Shown piece after piece: positions 26,532-37,690 of a stretch of 64,000 bases of DNA. A model generated the notes under the pieces. It was given only the letters and a program-made list of their open reading frames with translations. It searched no databases and was not told where the DNA came from. The DNA is from Cladopsammia gracilis (lineage: Eukaryota > Cnidaria > Anthozoa > Scleractinia > Dendrophylliidae): positions 1 to 64,000 of the forward strand of contig JAJGOT010000932.1 of assembly GCA_022457155.1 (NCBI GenBank), written 5' to 3'. Position 1 is the stretch's first letter. Each line of letters starts with the position of its first letter. The translations under genes were made by a program, and so were the position numbers.

Positions 26532-26807
26532 ATGTCCATGCCTACATATTTCAAATTTCGAAAAGTAACGTTGCTGAAGAAATTTAACACATCGTCCCAA
26601 TCTAATTCCGAAATTATTTACAGACATTACATCGCGTGGCATAGCTTGCAAAAGTGGCGCGAGTTCTTGCATACTTATCAGAATTTCCCAAACGCCGTTG
26701 GAATAATCGATGGCACCATTCACAGAATAAATCGACCCTCTGGTGCTGAACGTTGTAAATATTTGAGTTTTCATCCCAAACAGCTAGCAACGGGAACATT
26801 TGTTTAA
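26532..26807 (+). pseudogene. PIF/Harbinger-type DDE transposase fragment
   Basis: The readable segment contains WREFLHTYQNFPNAVGIIDG followed by TIHRINRPSGAERC and KYLSFHPKQ. This is the first DDE block (the D of IDGT) of HARBI1/PIF-type nucleases. Only this block is present; the downstream catalytic residues are absent and the frame ends at 26807. A relic. Confidence 0.65.
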
Positions 26808-27696
26808 AAACAAGAACTCCATGAGTAGTGAAATCGGGCTTTAAGCGTTCATAAGAAAATTAAGAATTCAAAGCAAAGCTAGTAGTGTAACCGACTCCAC
26901 AATTGAAGATTCACGATTGAAGATTCACTGTGACACTGTAGAAAGTCGCAGGTTGCTGAGTAAGAGACTTTCATACATAATCGAGCGGGCTCAATATCAC
27001 TTTCAAAACAAGAGGCTCCAAGCAGCTTATACTCATGCGCACGCGTAATAAAGTTTTATGATATATTTTAAACAAGATAAGAAGATGTCCGACATGGAGA
27101 AGAGTTACTCCTTTCATTCAGTCATCGATCCTGTAAACCATGTTGTTTACTATTGATTGTTTTGTAAATGAAGGCTGTACCACAATGAAGCCAGTGATTC
27201 GTCTAAGACTTATATATATCTGACGCGAACATTAGTAATGCAAGAAGGGTTGTAGGAAACGCTGTCGTGACACGTCAGTGACGCTGTTTTGCCGGAAGTG
27301 AGAGTAGCCGAAAGTCACTAAACCGGAAGTGTAAAGTTAAAATATGCGTGCATGAATTTGCATGCAAAATCGTGACACAAAAAATAAAAATAATAACAAG
27401 AAAAACGGAGCCGAAACCTTACCTCATGCCGCTTCGCGCATGAGTAATTTAGTGTCTCCTAATGCGGTGTTAACTCGAGGGTAAACGCATTCTAACTTAA
27501 GAGTGCGGAAAATGGGTCTCATTTTCCGCTAAATCGGAAAACCCTAATAAATAAACGCTAAATGACGTAAAAATGTAAAAGTTATTCCAATAAACGAAGT
27601 GAAATCTGCAAGGGACGCAAACGATAATGCTGTAAGCGATACGTAGGATCTACGAAAGACCTAATCAGCCAAAAAAAGAACAAACATAACAATATT
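26808..27696. other. non-coding host DNA
   Basis: No coding or RNA gene is recognised. The block 27520-27600 shares sequence with the dispersed repeat at 21300 and 34470. Confidence 0.45.
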
Positions 27697-27942
27697 GATC
27701 ACGTGACTTAATGTTTCCATATTAACAAGATTTTGACAGCCATGTTTTTTGTAATTTGCATATTTTTACTTTTGAATGAAGAAAAACAATGTTTATTGGA
27801 ATAAACATAACAATAATCTGCAAGGCTGATCTGACTACGTAAAAAAGTTGACTTTGCGAGACACCAATACGACAGGAACCGATAAAGCAGGGTAGCAAAC
27901 GCGGACAGCTGTTTCGTTGTTATTGCAACTCATCAGCGCGGT
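27697..27942 (-). mobile_element. hammerhead-bearing repeat, copy 1 (retrozyme/Penelope-like)
   Basis: Read on the minus strand, a hammerhead core (27942-27900) is followed by about 200 bases (GCTACCCTGCTTTATCGG, TTGGTGTCTCGCAAAGTC, TACGTAGTCAGATCAGCC) that are repeated at 28415-28630 and partly at 56460-56565. Copy 2 lies in inverted orientation, so the two form arms of a 930-base foldback. It is non-coding. Confidence 0.65.
27900..27942 (-). ncRNA. hammerhead ribozyme candidate 1
   Basis: The minus strand reads ACCGCG, CUGAUGA, GUUGCAAUAACAAC (stem II, GUUG/CAAC), GAAA, CAGCUGUC, CGCG. The core boxes CUGAUGA and GAAA are intact, the cleavage triplet is GUC, and stem I (CCGCG/CGCGU) closes. 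Stem III is very short, as in Penelope-element and retrozyme hammerheads, which may work as dimers. Confidence 0.75.
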
Positions 27943-28369
27943 ATAGCTACATCTACATATACATTTATTTAGTCGGTAAAATCCTTGCGGATATCACACC
28001 AACTGTGCTAAAAACTAACAAAAGCTATTATCAATATAAACAATACACAGGAATAAATGAATAAAAATGTAGCTAAATGGAATAAAAATGTCTATAAAAA
28101 TGAATAAGATTTTAAGTAATAATATGAAAAACTTAATAGTTCTTAGTTAAGTGATTAAGTAACTCTGATTTAAAAGTAGCTAGGGAATTTGACTATACTA
28201 TATCTGCAGGTAAACTGTTCCATAATCGTAGAGTCCTTCGAAAAAAGGAATAAAAATAGATGTTCTTCGTCGCCTTTACCTGTCTGTATCTAAAACGATG
28301 GCTGGTGGTGAACGGGTCATTGTGTAATCTATTTACGACTGTATTCTTGCAGTCGTGTTTAGTTGCTAC

Positions 28370-28413
28370 ACCGCGCTGATGAGTTGCAATAACAACGAAA
28401 CAGCTGTTCGCGG
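28370..28413 (+). ncRNA. hammerhead ribozyme candidate 2
   Basis: ACCGCG, CUGAUGA, GUUGCAAUAACAAC, GAAA, CAGCUGUU, CGCGGU. Same fold as candidate 1; the position before the scissile bond is U in place of C, still allowed (H), and stem I pairs six bases. Confidence 0.7.
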
Positions 28414-28630
28414 TTGCTACCCTGCTTTATCGGTTCCTGTCGTATTGGTGTCTCGCAAAGTCAACTTTTTTACGTAGTCAGATCAGCCTTGCAGTTTATT
28501 GTTATGTTTATTCCAATAAACATTGTTTTTCTTCATTCAAAGATAAAAATATGCAAATTACAAAAAACATGGCAGTCAAAATCTTGTTGCTATGGAAACA
28601 TTAAGTCACATGATCAATAAATTGTCATAT
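28371..28630 (+). mobile_element. hammerhead-bearing repeat, copy 2
   Basis: Same sequence as copy 1 on the opposite strand, again starting at the hammerhead and running through CTACCCTGCTTTATCGG to CAATAAACATTGTTTTTCTT. The last part recurs without the ribozyme at 35926-36060. The 430 bases between copies 1 and 2 are non-coding. Confidence 0.65.
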
Positions 28631-29860
28631 CAAATTGTTGCCAGATAAAATTGAGAAAAAGTCACAAAGTTTGATGGCGCCCCCCCCCCCCCCCCCCCCC
28701 CTCCCAGGCCAAAAAATAGGGTTAAAAAGAGAAAAAAAATATATATTTATAACACAATTTCCCAAGCATTTCTTATGGTTAATTTGTTTTTACATACTTT
28801 CGATTCATTTTTCGGGGTGTTCCGGGTAGGTTCGGTGGAGGGGGGTTGTTAGGGGTAGGTTCCGGTTGTTGCGGGTAGGTAACGGGCTGTTCCAGGGTGT
28901 TTACAGAAACCCTCAAACTGTCGGAAAATCCAAACATTTAAACGCCTTTTGTTTTCGGAGGGATATGCACTGTTGTCATATACGTTATGTTTAAGTTGCC
29001 CCTCCATGTTAATGCCATACCAATGTCCATACTTTTCAACTACATACTTCGCTCTATCTTTTCAAAAAAATGGAGCTCAATTTATACGGCTTTTGTGTTA
29101 TATGCTTAGCTACCATTTATTATTTATCGGGGAGGCATTTTGAATAGTTCATTGAGTAATGTTTTGAAAGTTCGTCGTTTTTTTTTTTAAGGTCAAAACT
29201 GCCCAAAATTAAAACTAAGTACCTTTGTCATATATGAAATATTCATAGAACACTAAGAGAAAGATATAAAGTGAATTTTTGAAGAGAGCATAAATCAAAT
29301 CAGAGTTTTATAGCAAGTTTTTCAAGACACAAGGATATAACTTGAAACAATTGGCCCAATTTTGTCAAGTTGAAATCCATTTCCATCCATGCAATCTGCA
29401 GCCCAAGAAACGTATTTCTATTCTTAGACCAACAGTAGAATAATTTGAAACGAAACTGAGCCATAGTTTTTGGGTTTCTACTGAGATAGCTATGTTTTGT
29501 TGCTTCTTAATGTAACACTCAAAGTGGTGACATAGCCCCTGTAAGGGGGAAGCACTCGGATAAAGGTAAACAAACAAAGTGACAATGGTCTTCCAAAAAA
29601 CATTTTCCAGATGAAGAATTAGAAGCTAAAACTTTAGAGAAAGTATATTAGATTTGTATTTAATCAATAAATATGCTGATTTTCGCAATAAATTAGAGCA
29701 GAGCCGGTAAAACAAAACAAACCAAATTGAAACGAACAGGAAAAGTGGAGCCAGTAAAAGGGCTCCCCAAAGCTGGATTTTGCCTGAATGTAAGGTATCG
29801 AACGCAGCTCTATAACCTCTGATTACTGCTAGTCTAATTGAGTGTTTGCAACTTTTGTAG
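28631..29860. other. non-coding, repeats and probable intron
   Basis: A poly-C run of about 20 lies at 28682-28702. GGGT(A/G)GGTTCCGG-type repeats occupy 28815-28900. The block 29365-29610 resembles 52590-52830 (TTGAAATCCAT...CAAG...ACGTATTT...CCAA), a dispersed host repeat on the same strand. The end, TTGCAACTTTTGTAG, is the acceptor of the next exon. Confidence 0.5.
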
Positions 29861-30717
29861 GCGAGGGTGGAGATTTGACTCTGTTCATGACTGGAAAGAA
29901 AGAACGGCCTAGTACGGAACCCATGTACAGTGGAGGAAATTTGCAGGACTTTCCGATTAGCAGTGGATTTGACTATGTTGTTTACACTGATTTTATCGGC
30001 TGCTTTATCAATAATAATGAAAACATTTTGATCTCCCAAAGTATGCATAATGGATACTTCAGTGGAATTTTTGCAAATTCGAGACTGTACAAACCAAGAC
30101 CCGCCGTAACTTGTTGGATTCAAAGTAACTTCAACTCTTTTATTCATTTATGGAAAAATACAAAGTCACAAAATATATATTCCATAGCATGCGATGAGAA
30201 CTTTGGATTTGGAGTGTTCCTTATGAAAGATTTTGGCACAAGTCAATCAATTGTTAAGGACACGGCGGGTATAAAGAAGAATTGGGATGATGGTTTTAAG
30301 ATTACTGCATGTGCTGCCCGAGGTTCAAATTTTTATTTCGTTATGACAAAGGACGCAAAAGAATATCAAGGTAAACTACAAAATGTGATTATAACTAATA
30401 CATGGAATAAAATGGAGAGTGCAATACAGATGGAGTGGAAAAACGGAAAAGCTATCACAGGAATATGTTACTCAACTGGCCTGAAGCAATATTTGGTTGT
30501 CACGACAAAGAAGCCAGAGGGACAGGTTTACAGGTGGCGTGACGGGAGTGAAGAAGAGCGTAAAGCCCTAAACAAATGGATGAGGGAGAAAAAAGAAAAG
30601 GGATTTTATCCTACCATCATCTTCCACTTTCCAACTGACGATAATATTCTAGTTGTGATGACTATGGATAAAAACATCCAGTGTTATCGATGTGGATTTA
30701 ATTTTAAGATGAAATAA
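29861..30717 (+). CDS. 3' terminal exon, DUF7477-like domain protein
   Basis: The exon follows a good acceptor (ACTTTTGTAG, 29851-29860), its first two bases completing a split codon, and stays open for about 285 codons to TAA. It consists of repeated small blades: FDYVVYTDFIGCFINN, YSIACDENFGFGVFLMKDFG, WDDGFKITACAARGSNFYF, EWKNGKAITGICYSTGLKQY and GFYPTIIFHFPTDDNILVVM. This repeated KIT-x-CAARG / AITGICYS / PTIIFH pattern is what I know as DUF7477, a beta-propeller-like domain found at the C-terminus of kinases and other proteins in many eukaryotes. The 5' exons are not in evidence upstream. Function is unknown; the exon shows no damage. Confidence 0.7.
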
Positions 30718-31086
30718 GTACAAGGCAATTTCAAGTGGATGATTTTTATTTAGTATAAAAAAGGATCGCTGAGAAGTTGTCACTTTCAAAATTACATATT
30801 TTTTCGTTGGACAAAAGTAGCGACCGTCTTTAACCAAAACGAAGTTGCCTTTACTTGAATTTCATTTATGCTAAAGTTTTGAATTTTTCGCGTTCAATTA
30901 TTTTAAAGCATATTTCGTAGATCAGTTATTACTTTCTGTATCCAAGCTTGCAACCGGTTTTAATAGGGTAATTTCGATATATCAAAATTATAACTTGACT
31001 CCGGGACTTCGGGGAGTAAAACAAAATAAGTTACTAGCTGTTCATCCCTAAAACTCAATGTGATTTCTTTTGTTTTATTTCCTTAA
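30718..31086. other. 3' flank of the DUF7477-like exon
   Basis: Presumed 3' UTR and spacer. No clear AATAAA directly after the stop; otherwise nothing recognisable. Confidence 0.4.
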
Positions 31087-31580
31087 CCCTCGGACGTAAA
31101 AGTTTAGCGACAACTGGTTGCTTTGGTAACGAGATATGACGTCATAAGTAACATGAGCTCAACCATTTTTGAGTAAAAATGCGTGTTTTTCACCTTTTTA
31201 CAGCGAAAAACATATAAAATGCTGCCAAAAGCATCAAAATGTTTAATTATGTGTTATTTTGCAACAATAGCGAACAATATTTGCAATTCCCGCATTTTTC
31301 CGATAAATTTGAATTTCTTGTAAAATTCAAGATGGCGGCCATCTTGGCGGCCATTTTGGATGACGTCACGGATCCCCAGCAGGGCCACAACCAATAATAT
31401 CTACCTCATATTGTAGAGCGCATCGCTGGCTATCTATTAGATGTAAAATATTTCCGAAATATTGTAACATCGCAAAAAACCCAAGTAGGGGAGGGGGGGT
31501 GGGGGCGTGGAGGAATGCAACAAACCCCCCCCCCCCCTTGTACCACGGTGGGGATATACGTTTGCGTGTACGTCCGAGGG
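31087..31580. mobile_element. MITE with TTAA target duplication
   Basis: The termini CCCTCGGACGTA and TACGTCCGAGGG are flanked by TTAA at 31083-31086 and 31581-31584. About 494 bases, non-coding; contains GATGGCGGCCATCTTGGCGG and a G/C-run. piggyBac-type TTAA insertion is the usual reading. Confidence 0.8.
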
Positions 31581-31588
31581 TTAATTAA

Positions 31589-33327
31589 GGTGGCTCCGTT
31601 GTTATTTCGGGCGCACTCGTCTATGACAAACTTTGTCTCATAACTTTTCCGGCTTTAAAGCGATGCTTCTAAATGCGAAAACTTGCAGCTATTATCTAGC
31701 AATAATATGATAGAATTCGATTTTAACGGGAAAAATATATTTAGAGATAATCGGGCTTAAATGAACCCAGCGTTTTGAACAAAATCGCACCCTGTGAAAA
31801 ATTTTGCTGTTATATTTGTGTTAAATTTCTGGAACCAGCTTACATTGACTTAATACATATCCTTACCAAGTTTCAGCAAAATCGTTGGAGCAGAAATGCG
31901 GAAATATTAACGCCATCAAAATTAAGCCCTAAAATTCTCTTTAAAGTTTTAAATACTTCATGCTCTTTGACGAAACAATCTACGAACCCAAATTTCTGGG
32001 AGAGGCCTTCCCAATGTTTGCTGAATTTGAATTATAAGCCGATTGCAAATCGTGCGAACCGTTAAGAAGTATTCACTAGTTCTGTTAATATCATAAAATG
32101 CTCCAAAACCTGCTCAAAACTGCAATGCTGCTTTTTGCGTCATTTTTCGAAAATTATCCTGCAGTTTGGTGTCAAACGCCTTCCACATGAACTTCAAGGT
32201 ACTGTAATACTTTTACATCGATTGTTTTTTGCTTAGGAGGGCTTGCAATTGGAAAATAAAAATAGTTGTTGGGATTATAAGCTACTCCGCATCTGAGCTC
32301 AGGCGGAGCTGACAAGCAGTTTTCAGTGTTTTGTTTATGAATACAAAATGAGCACGTGTGGAATTTATTCTAAGAATTCGCACCTTAGTTAGGGCGGCGT
32401 ACGTGATATGCGCGCGTAGTCAGCGTAGTCCCCACATTTAAAAACATTGCACCCCATGGAAACTTCTAATGGAGCGTACATGCTCCCTCCCATCCTGGGG
32501 TAACTAGCGCGCATAGTTCGTTCGCCCCCCTTATAAAGGTGCGAATTCTTAGAATAAATTCCTCACGTGCTCATTTGTATTCATAAACAAAACTCTGAAA
32601 CTGCTTGTCAGCTTCGCCTGAGCTCAGATGCGGAGCAGCTTTTAATCCCAACAACTATCTATCCAATTGCAAGCCCTTTAAGCAAAAAATAATCGATGTA
32701 AAGTATTGCGGTCTCTGAAATTCATGTGGAAGGAGTTTGACACCAAACTGCAGAATAATTTTCCAAAAATGACGGAAAACGCAGCATTGGAGATTTGAGC
32801 AAGTTTTGGAGCATTTTATAATATTTATAGAACTAGTGAATACTTTTTAACGGTTCGCACGATTTGCAATCGGCTTACAATTCAGATTTAGCAAGCATTG
32901 GGAAGGCGTCTCCCAGAAATTTGGGTTCGTAGATTGTTTCGTCAAAGAGCATGAAGTATTTAAAATTTTAAGAGAATTTTGGGGCTCAATTTTGATGGCG
33001 TTAATTATTCCGCATTTCTGCTCCAACGATTTTGCTGAAACTTGGTAAGGGTATGTATTAAGTCAATGTAAGCTGATTCCAGAAATTTAACACAAATATA
33101 ACAGCAAAATTTTTCACAGGGTGCGATTTTCTTCAAAACGTGGGGTTCATTTAAGTCCGATTATCATTAAATATATTTTTTCCCATTAAAATCGAATTCT
33201 ATCATATTGTTGCTAGATAATAGCTGCAAGTTTTCGCAAAGTTTTAGAAGCATCCCTTTAGAGCCGGAAAAGTTATGAGACAAAGTTTGCCATAGACGAG
33301 TGCGCCCGAAATAACAACGGAGCCACC
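31589..33327. mobile_element. 1.74-kb foldback element with TTAA target duplication
   Basis: Left arm 31589-32430 and right arm 32530-33327 are long inverted copies with scattered mismatches. Termini are GGTGGCTCCGTTGTTAT and its reverse, flanked by TTAA (31585-31588 and 33328-33331). It inserted directly beside the preceding MITE. No coding capacity; small open frames in the arms mirror each other. Confidence 0.85.
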
Positions 33328-33331
33328 TTAA

Positions 33332-34157
33332 GGGTACTCCCAACCTTCGAGGGCGTCCTTCGAAAAAGATTCGTACAAAAAATAATCGCGTCAGTTTTAT
33401 GAGTAATATCACAAACAATATATCAATAGAATGCTTAACAAATGTAGTTTTCGATAAAAGATATAATTTTAGCGACTTGTTGTTTTACGAACGACCAGGA
33501 GACGATAAACCGCCAAACGACCGAGGGTCGTTCAATTGCATTTATAGGATATGTAGATTTGAAGAAATTTTCGTGAAATTTGGCCAAAACATTCCTGGGA
33601 TAATGACAAAGAAAATCTTGTTAGGAAATTTTGATATTTAAAATATTTTTCGCTGTGGCGACCGTACGCAACACGTCTCGCATGTTCTTAGCTACTCCAA
33701 CTTAAGATGTAGATATCTCGCTAACCAATCAGAATATCGAAAAGGCCTAACACGGTTATTTTTATTGATCTCTTGTGAATTACACTGTGCAGCTATTTCG
33801 GTCTTGCCACGGCATTCGATACACGATAAATTCAAGTGAACAACCCCAGCTCCCTCGTAACTTCAAGAACATTAAGGGTATGACAATGAAACCTAGAGGG
33901 TACATAGTACGTCTAAAACTATCTCCTTTGCGGTCCGCACAATGGAACGATGACGTCATATGACATAGTTATTAGGTAATTAGTATTTAATCACTATAGC
34001 CAATACACTTGAACCTAAGGGAATGAACAGACGCGACGAAATTTAATCTTCCGCATATTTATTGTTATTATCATTACTAGCCGTTTCTAGTTTTCAACCG
34101 TTACTTGTTTATTAGCCTATCGTGTGTCAGCATTTTATCTTAGCCCTTTTTAAATAT
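33332..34157. other. non-coding host DNA
   Basis: Contains an 80-codon frame (33399-33641) with no recognisable domain or supporting signals. Nothing else is seen. Confidence 0.4.
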
Positions 34158-34159
34158 CT

Positions 34160-34206
34160 TAGCCCCTGATGAAGGTTAGTTTTGTCTAACCGAAATATCG
34201 GGCATA
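34160..34206 (+). ncRNA. hammerhead ribozyme candidate 3 (diverged)
   Basis: GCCC, CUGAUGA, a stem II AGGUUAGUUUUGUCUAACC, GAAA, UAUC, GGGC. Stem I pairs GCCC with GGGC. The bases after GAAA are UAUC where related copies read CGUC; U-C before the cleavage point is kept, but stem III is only one base pair. After it comes TGATCAGCCTTGCA, shared with the other hammerhead repeats. Confidence 0.5.
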
Positions 34207-34600
34207 TATTATTAAAAGAAATCGAACGAATTTGCTGTCTGATCAGCCTTGCATGTAAATGTTTTTTTTTATTTAGTTCATTGCTGATCCTGATCTGCTA
34301 AAGATCCAGCTACATTTTGCTACTGTTTGTTCAAGTGGTCCTTGCAGTTTTATAGAAATTATTGGAATTAGTTATACGGCCGCCATCTTGGATCCGCCAT
34401 CTTGGATTTGTGAATTTTTTAAAACCTCTTAAAAACCGTCCAAATTGACTCAAAATTAATCAAAACCAATAAATAAACGCTAAATGACGTGAAAATATAA
34501 AAGTTATATCGTAAAAAGGGTTGTTGTTGTTCATCGTGGTGAACACACTAGTAAAGAAGTATTTTTCGTTTGTCTCACGATGTAGTCACTTCCGATGTGG
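34207..34600. other. non-coding, dispersed repeat
   Basis: 34363-34510 repeats the CCGCCATCTTGGAT block seen at 21205 and its continuation at 27550. No gene. Confidence 0.5.
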
Positions 34601-34646
34601 ATCGCGACGTTTCGACTGCATACTGCTAGTCTTCTTCAGGCGATGG
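34601..34646 (-). ncRNA. hammerhead ribozyme candidate 4, at the Penelope-like 3' end
   Basis: The minus strand reads AUCGC, CUGAAGA, stem II AGACUAGCAGUAUGCAGUC, GAAA, CGUC, GCGAU. CUGAAGA fits the CUGANGA consensus, the cleavage triplet is GUC, and stem I pairs AUCGC with GCGAU. It overlaps the end of the Penelope-like reading frame, where such ribozymes are known to occur. Confidence 0.7.
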
Positions 34647-34793
34647 GGTCGACTGGTTATGCGTCACCTTATGAAGCACGATGCTCTGCTGTGATTGGTT
34701 GGTTTTCAACAGCTGTGACTGGCGCATTTTTGATCCTCGTTGTTTCGGCGAATTGTTCCCTCGGCGGTCCGTAGTCGTACGGCTCTCCTGTTG

Positions 34794-34845
<52 letters not shown>

Positions 34846-35949
34846 TCACTGTCCCTGTTGATGTTGTTAGGGTAAAGTCTTATGTGGATCGCCTCTTTGA
34901 CCCTGCGTGTGTACCAATGAGGATCACGATCAATAAACTTTTCTTCATTCCAAAGCGGGTGGTGTCCGGTGTTGTTGGCGTGCTCTGAAACGGCGGAGGT
35001 CTGGGTACGTGCGAATCGGATATCTCGGTCATGCTCTTTTATTCGGTCTTGCATAGGTCTTCCAGTCTCGCCGATATAAACTTTACCGCATTCACAGGGA
35101 ATTCTGTAAACCACGCCATCTTGTTTAGTCGGGTCAACAGCGTCTTTAGGCCGTACTAGGTGTGATCTAAGTGTAGTCTCCGATTTGAAAACAGCGCGTA
35201 CGCCTTGTTGTTGTAGGCAGCGGCGAAGTTGTTCGGGCAGACCTTTCACATAAGGTAAAACCGCAGTAGATTTGAACTCGGTCGTGGGCTTAGCACTGGT
35301 GTTGGGTTTTCTGGTCTTGGTAAGTTTCTGCAAGAAAGAAAAAGGATAACCATTAGAAACAAGAACAGATGACAGAAGTTTTTTTCTCCTTGGAGATAAC
35401 AGAGGGTTTCGTTACGAGACGTTTGGCGCGCTCGTAAAGACACTTGACAATACCGCGTTTTACTGATTGCGGGTGGTGTGAATCATACGCTAAGTATTGA
35501 TCAGTGTGTGTAGGCTTCCTGTATACGCTGGTGGCGAGGCGGCCGTCGGGTTCTCTTGAAACTGCGGTGTCGAGGAAGGCGAGTTTGTTGTCATTCTCTG
35601 TCTCCATGGTGAAACGGATGGAAGGCTGCTGGTCGTTTAGATGCTGTAAGAAGCTATCGACGATTGCGCAATCTAGAATGGTGAAGGTGTCGTCTACGTA
35701 GCGTTTTCAGATCCTAGGCTTGTAAGATGATGTAGTTATTGCTTGTTCCTCGAAGCTCTCCATGTAGAGGTTGGCAATAACAGCGGAAAATGGACTCCCC
35801 ATGGCTGCGCCTTCTTGTTGTTCGTAAATTGATCCGTTATACTGGAAGTATGTGGATCTCAATACGAAAGTCAGGAGGTTAACGATCTGAGCAGGCGTTA
35901 GCGATAAACAATAAATATTGATAAAACAATAAACATTGTTTTTCTTCAT
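34626..35949 (-). pseudogene. 5'-truncated Penelope-like element (RT plus GIY-YIG)
   Basis: Penelope-like elements join a reverse transcriptase to a GIY-YIG endonuclease. Reading on the minus strand: RT motif GAAMGSPFSAVIANLYMESFE (about 35820-35755, in two overlapping parts); the active-site YVDDTF (about 35700); LAFLDTAVSREPDG and YRKPTHTDQYLA (35353-35607); then a GIY-YIG domain with VVYRIPCECGKVYIGETGRP (about 35110-35050). A TGA replaces a Trp-type codon just before YVDDTF (about 35707), and the frame shifts near 35360. The 5' part of the RT is missing; the element breaks off near 35910-35940 where the hammerhead-repeat sequence CAATAAACATTGTTTTTCTT begins. A relic. Confidence 0.85.
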
Positions 35950-36418
35950 TCAAAGGTATAAATATGTAAATTTAAAAAAAACATGGCTGTCAAAATTTTG
36001 TTGCCATGGAAACATCAAGTCACGTGATCGAGAAATTGCCATATGAAATTGTTACCAGATAAATTCTAGGAAAAGTCACAAAGTTTGATGGCGTTTAAAT
36101 ACATATTAAAGAAGTTATGAATGTTGAAAGTTAGCGCGTTCACTTTGTGCCCCCCCCCCCCCCCCCCCCCGAGGCCGAATAGGGTTAAGCTTTCTATTGA
36201 GTTATACTGTAGTTTGTGTCATATTACTCTTAAAGCTGGCGCGTGTACGATTTATTTCCGGAAGTGACCCGCGAAGGTTGAGAGGACCCTTAAGCCTCGG
36301 AGCCAAGTAAGAATCAGTTTAATAATATATTGTTTAACTAGGACCATGTCCACAATAATCCTTTAAACTTTTAAAGCGACGTTTTTGCATGGAAAACTCG
36401 GCGTCAAAGGTTTTTCGT
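35950..36418. other. fragment of the hammerhead-bearing repeat and poly-C
   Basis: 35926-36070 repeats 28510-28660 without the ribozyme. A poly-C run lies at 36151-36171. No gene. Confidence 0.55.
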
Positions 36419-36706
36419 CTACTCTATAGTTTTCAAATCGTTTTCACCGTCCAAAATAATACATCTTTGTTTGAGAAGGCATTTTCTTTCCCGTTTAAGC
36501 TTCTTGTCAGCAATTATACCACAGGAAACGGAACATTTTTGTTTGAAAACGCTCTCATGTAACGTTTTCAGAATTGATATCGGATCCACACTAGAACGCG
36601 TAGCCGGTATTGTATTGATAATAGAACGGTTTGCACGGGGAATTTGGGATGAATACCTCAAGTAATATTTCAAAATTGTTCCAAAAATCACGATACGCTC
36701 CGCCAT
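36419..36706 (-). CDS. hypothetical 95-codon frame
   Basis: A clean ATG-to-stop frame beginning MAERIVIFGTILKYYLRYSS, with a basic middle and no recognisable domain. ATGGCGGAGCG resembles a good eukaryotic start context. It could be a first exon or chance; there is no supporting neighbour. Confidence 0.2.
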   Translation of the reverse strand: MAERIVIFGTILKYYLRYSSQIPRANRSIINTIPATRSSVDPISILKTLHESVFKQKCSVSCGIIADKKLKRERKCLLKQRCIILDGENDLKTIE

Positions 36707-37261
36707 TGTTTCACAAATGACACAAATCTATTTCCGTTGCCACGGCAACTGTAATTTCCAAAAGAAGGTCTTTCAAATTGGCCTGAAATACTGTTTGTCT
36801 TAGTCAGTCACATTGAAGAAATTACTCAGTCAGTAATATTATGACATATATACATTTTGGAGTGTGCTTTAGAAAAAAAAAACCTTTCCGATGTTTATCA
36901 GGACTTCGCCCTCTGAACTCTCTTCGCCAGAAGTTGACAAACCAGCTCTGTTGTGACATTGAGAGCAATTGTAATCACATGCTGCACAGTGTGTTACTAC
37001 ATGCAAGCTCAAAATTATGGCTACGTTTACTGTAAAAAAATAATACACGTGACAAACAAACTCTGTTGAGACACAAGCTGTACAGTGTGTTACTGCATGT
37101 AAACTAATTAAAAGTTTAGTGCTACGTTTACTGTCAAATAAAATACATGTGACAAACAAGCTCTGTTGTGACACAAGCTGTACATTGTATTACTAGCTAC
37201 ATTTGAACTCAAGTTTAGTACTTCGCTTACACTCAAATATATATTATTCATGCGACAAAGC
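36707..37261. other. non-coding, internal tandem repeats
   Basis: A block with GTGACAAACAAGCTCTGTTG and ACACAAGCTGTACAGTGTGT is repeated about three times (36940-37200) at a period of about 100 bases. No gene is recognised. Confidence 0.5.
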
Positions 37262-37690
37262 CCAAGGAAGGGGGTATTCTGCCAATTTTTGGGCTGGGGT
37301 GTGCCGCTGGGACTCGGAGAGCCTTAACCTATACTAGACCATTTTAGCCGCATTTTACGACCCTATTCTAGAGTAAACACCGAAAAACTCTACCCTATCC
37401 AAGACCTATTCCAGACTTGCTATTCTCCAGAAACTCGTTCCCTATCACAGTCTAAGATGCCAGGGGTCAGTAAAAATGCCGTACTGGCCGCCGTACCGAT
37501 TTTTAAATGCCATTTGCCAGTAAACCTCGTCTAGACTAAATTCTTCACGCAACTGATCAGTTTCGCGGAAAATGATACCCTATTCTAGACCAAAAATCTC
37601 TGATTACTATACCCTATCCCAGACTAAACTGCCTGAAAACCATACCCTTCACAGTGGCACATACCTATATAGCTCATATATGGGAGTATA
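37262..37690. repeat. dispersed repeat, copy A
   Basis: Shares long blocks with 60970-61335: TAACCTATACTAGACCATTT, CTATCACAGTCTAAGAT, CCAGGGGTCAGTAAAAATG and ATATAGCTCATATATGGGAG. Internally it is built from ACCCTATTCTAGAC-type pieces. Non-coding. Confidence 0.75.

Noticed and set aside
36151..36171. long poly-C/poly-G tracts as functional G-quadruplex sites
   Set aside because: Such runs occur at several places (21155, 28682, 36151, 45932, 60946, 63334) in repeat edges. Homopolymer length is unreliable in assemblies and no function can be argued.
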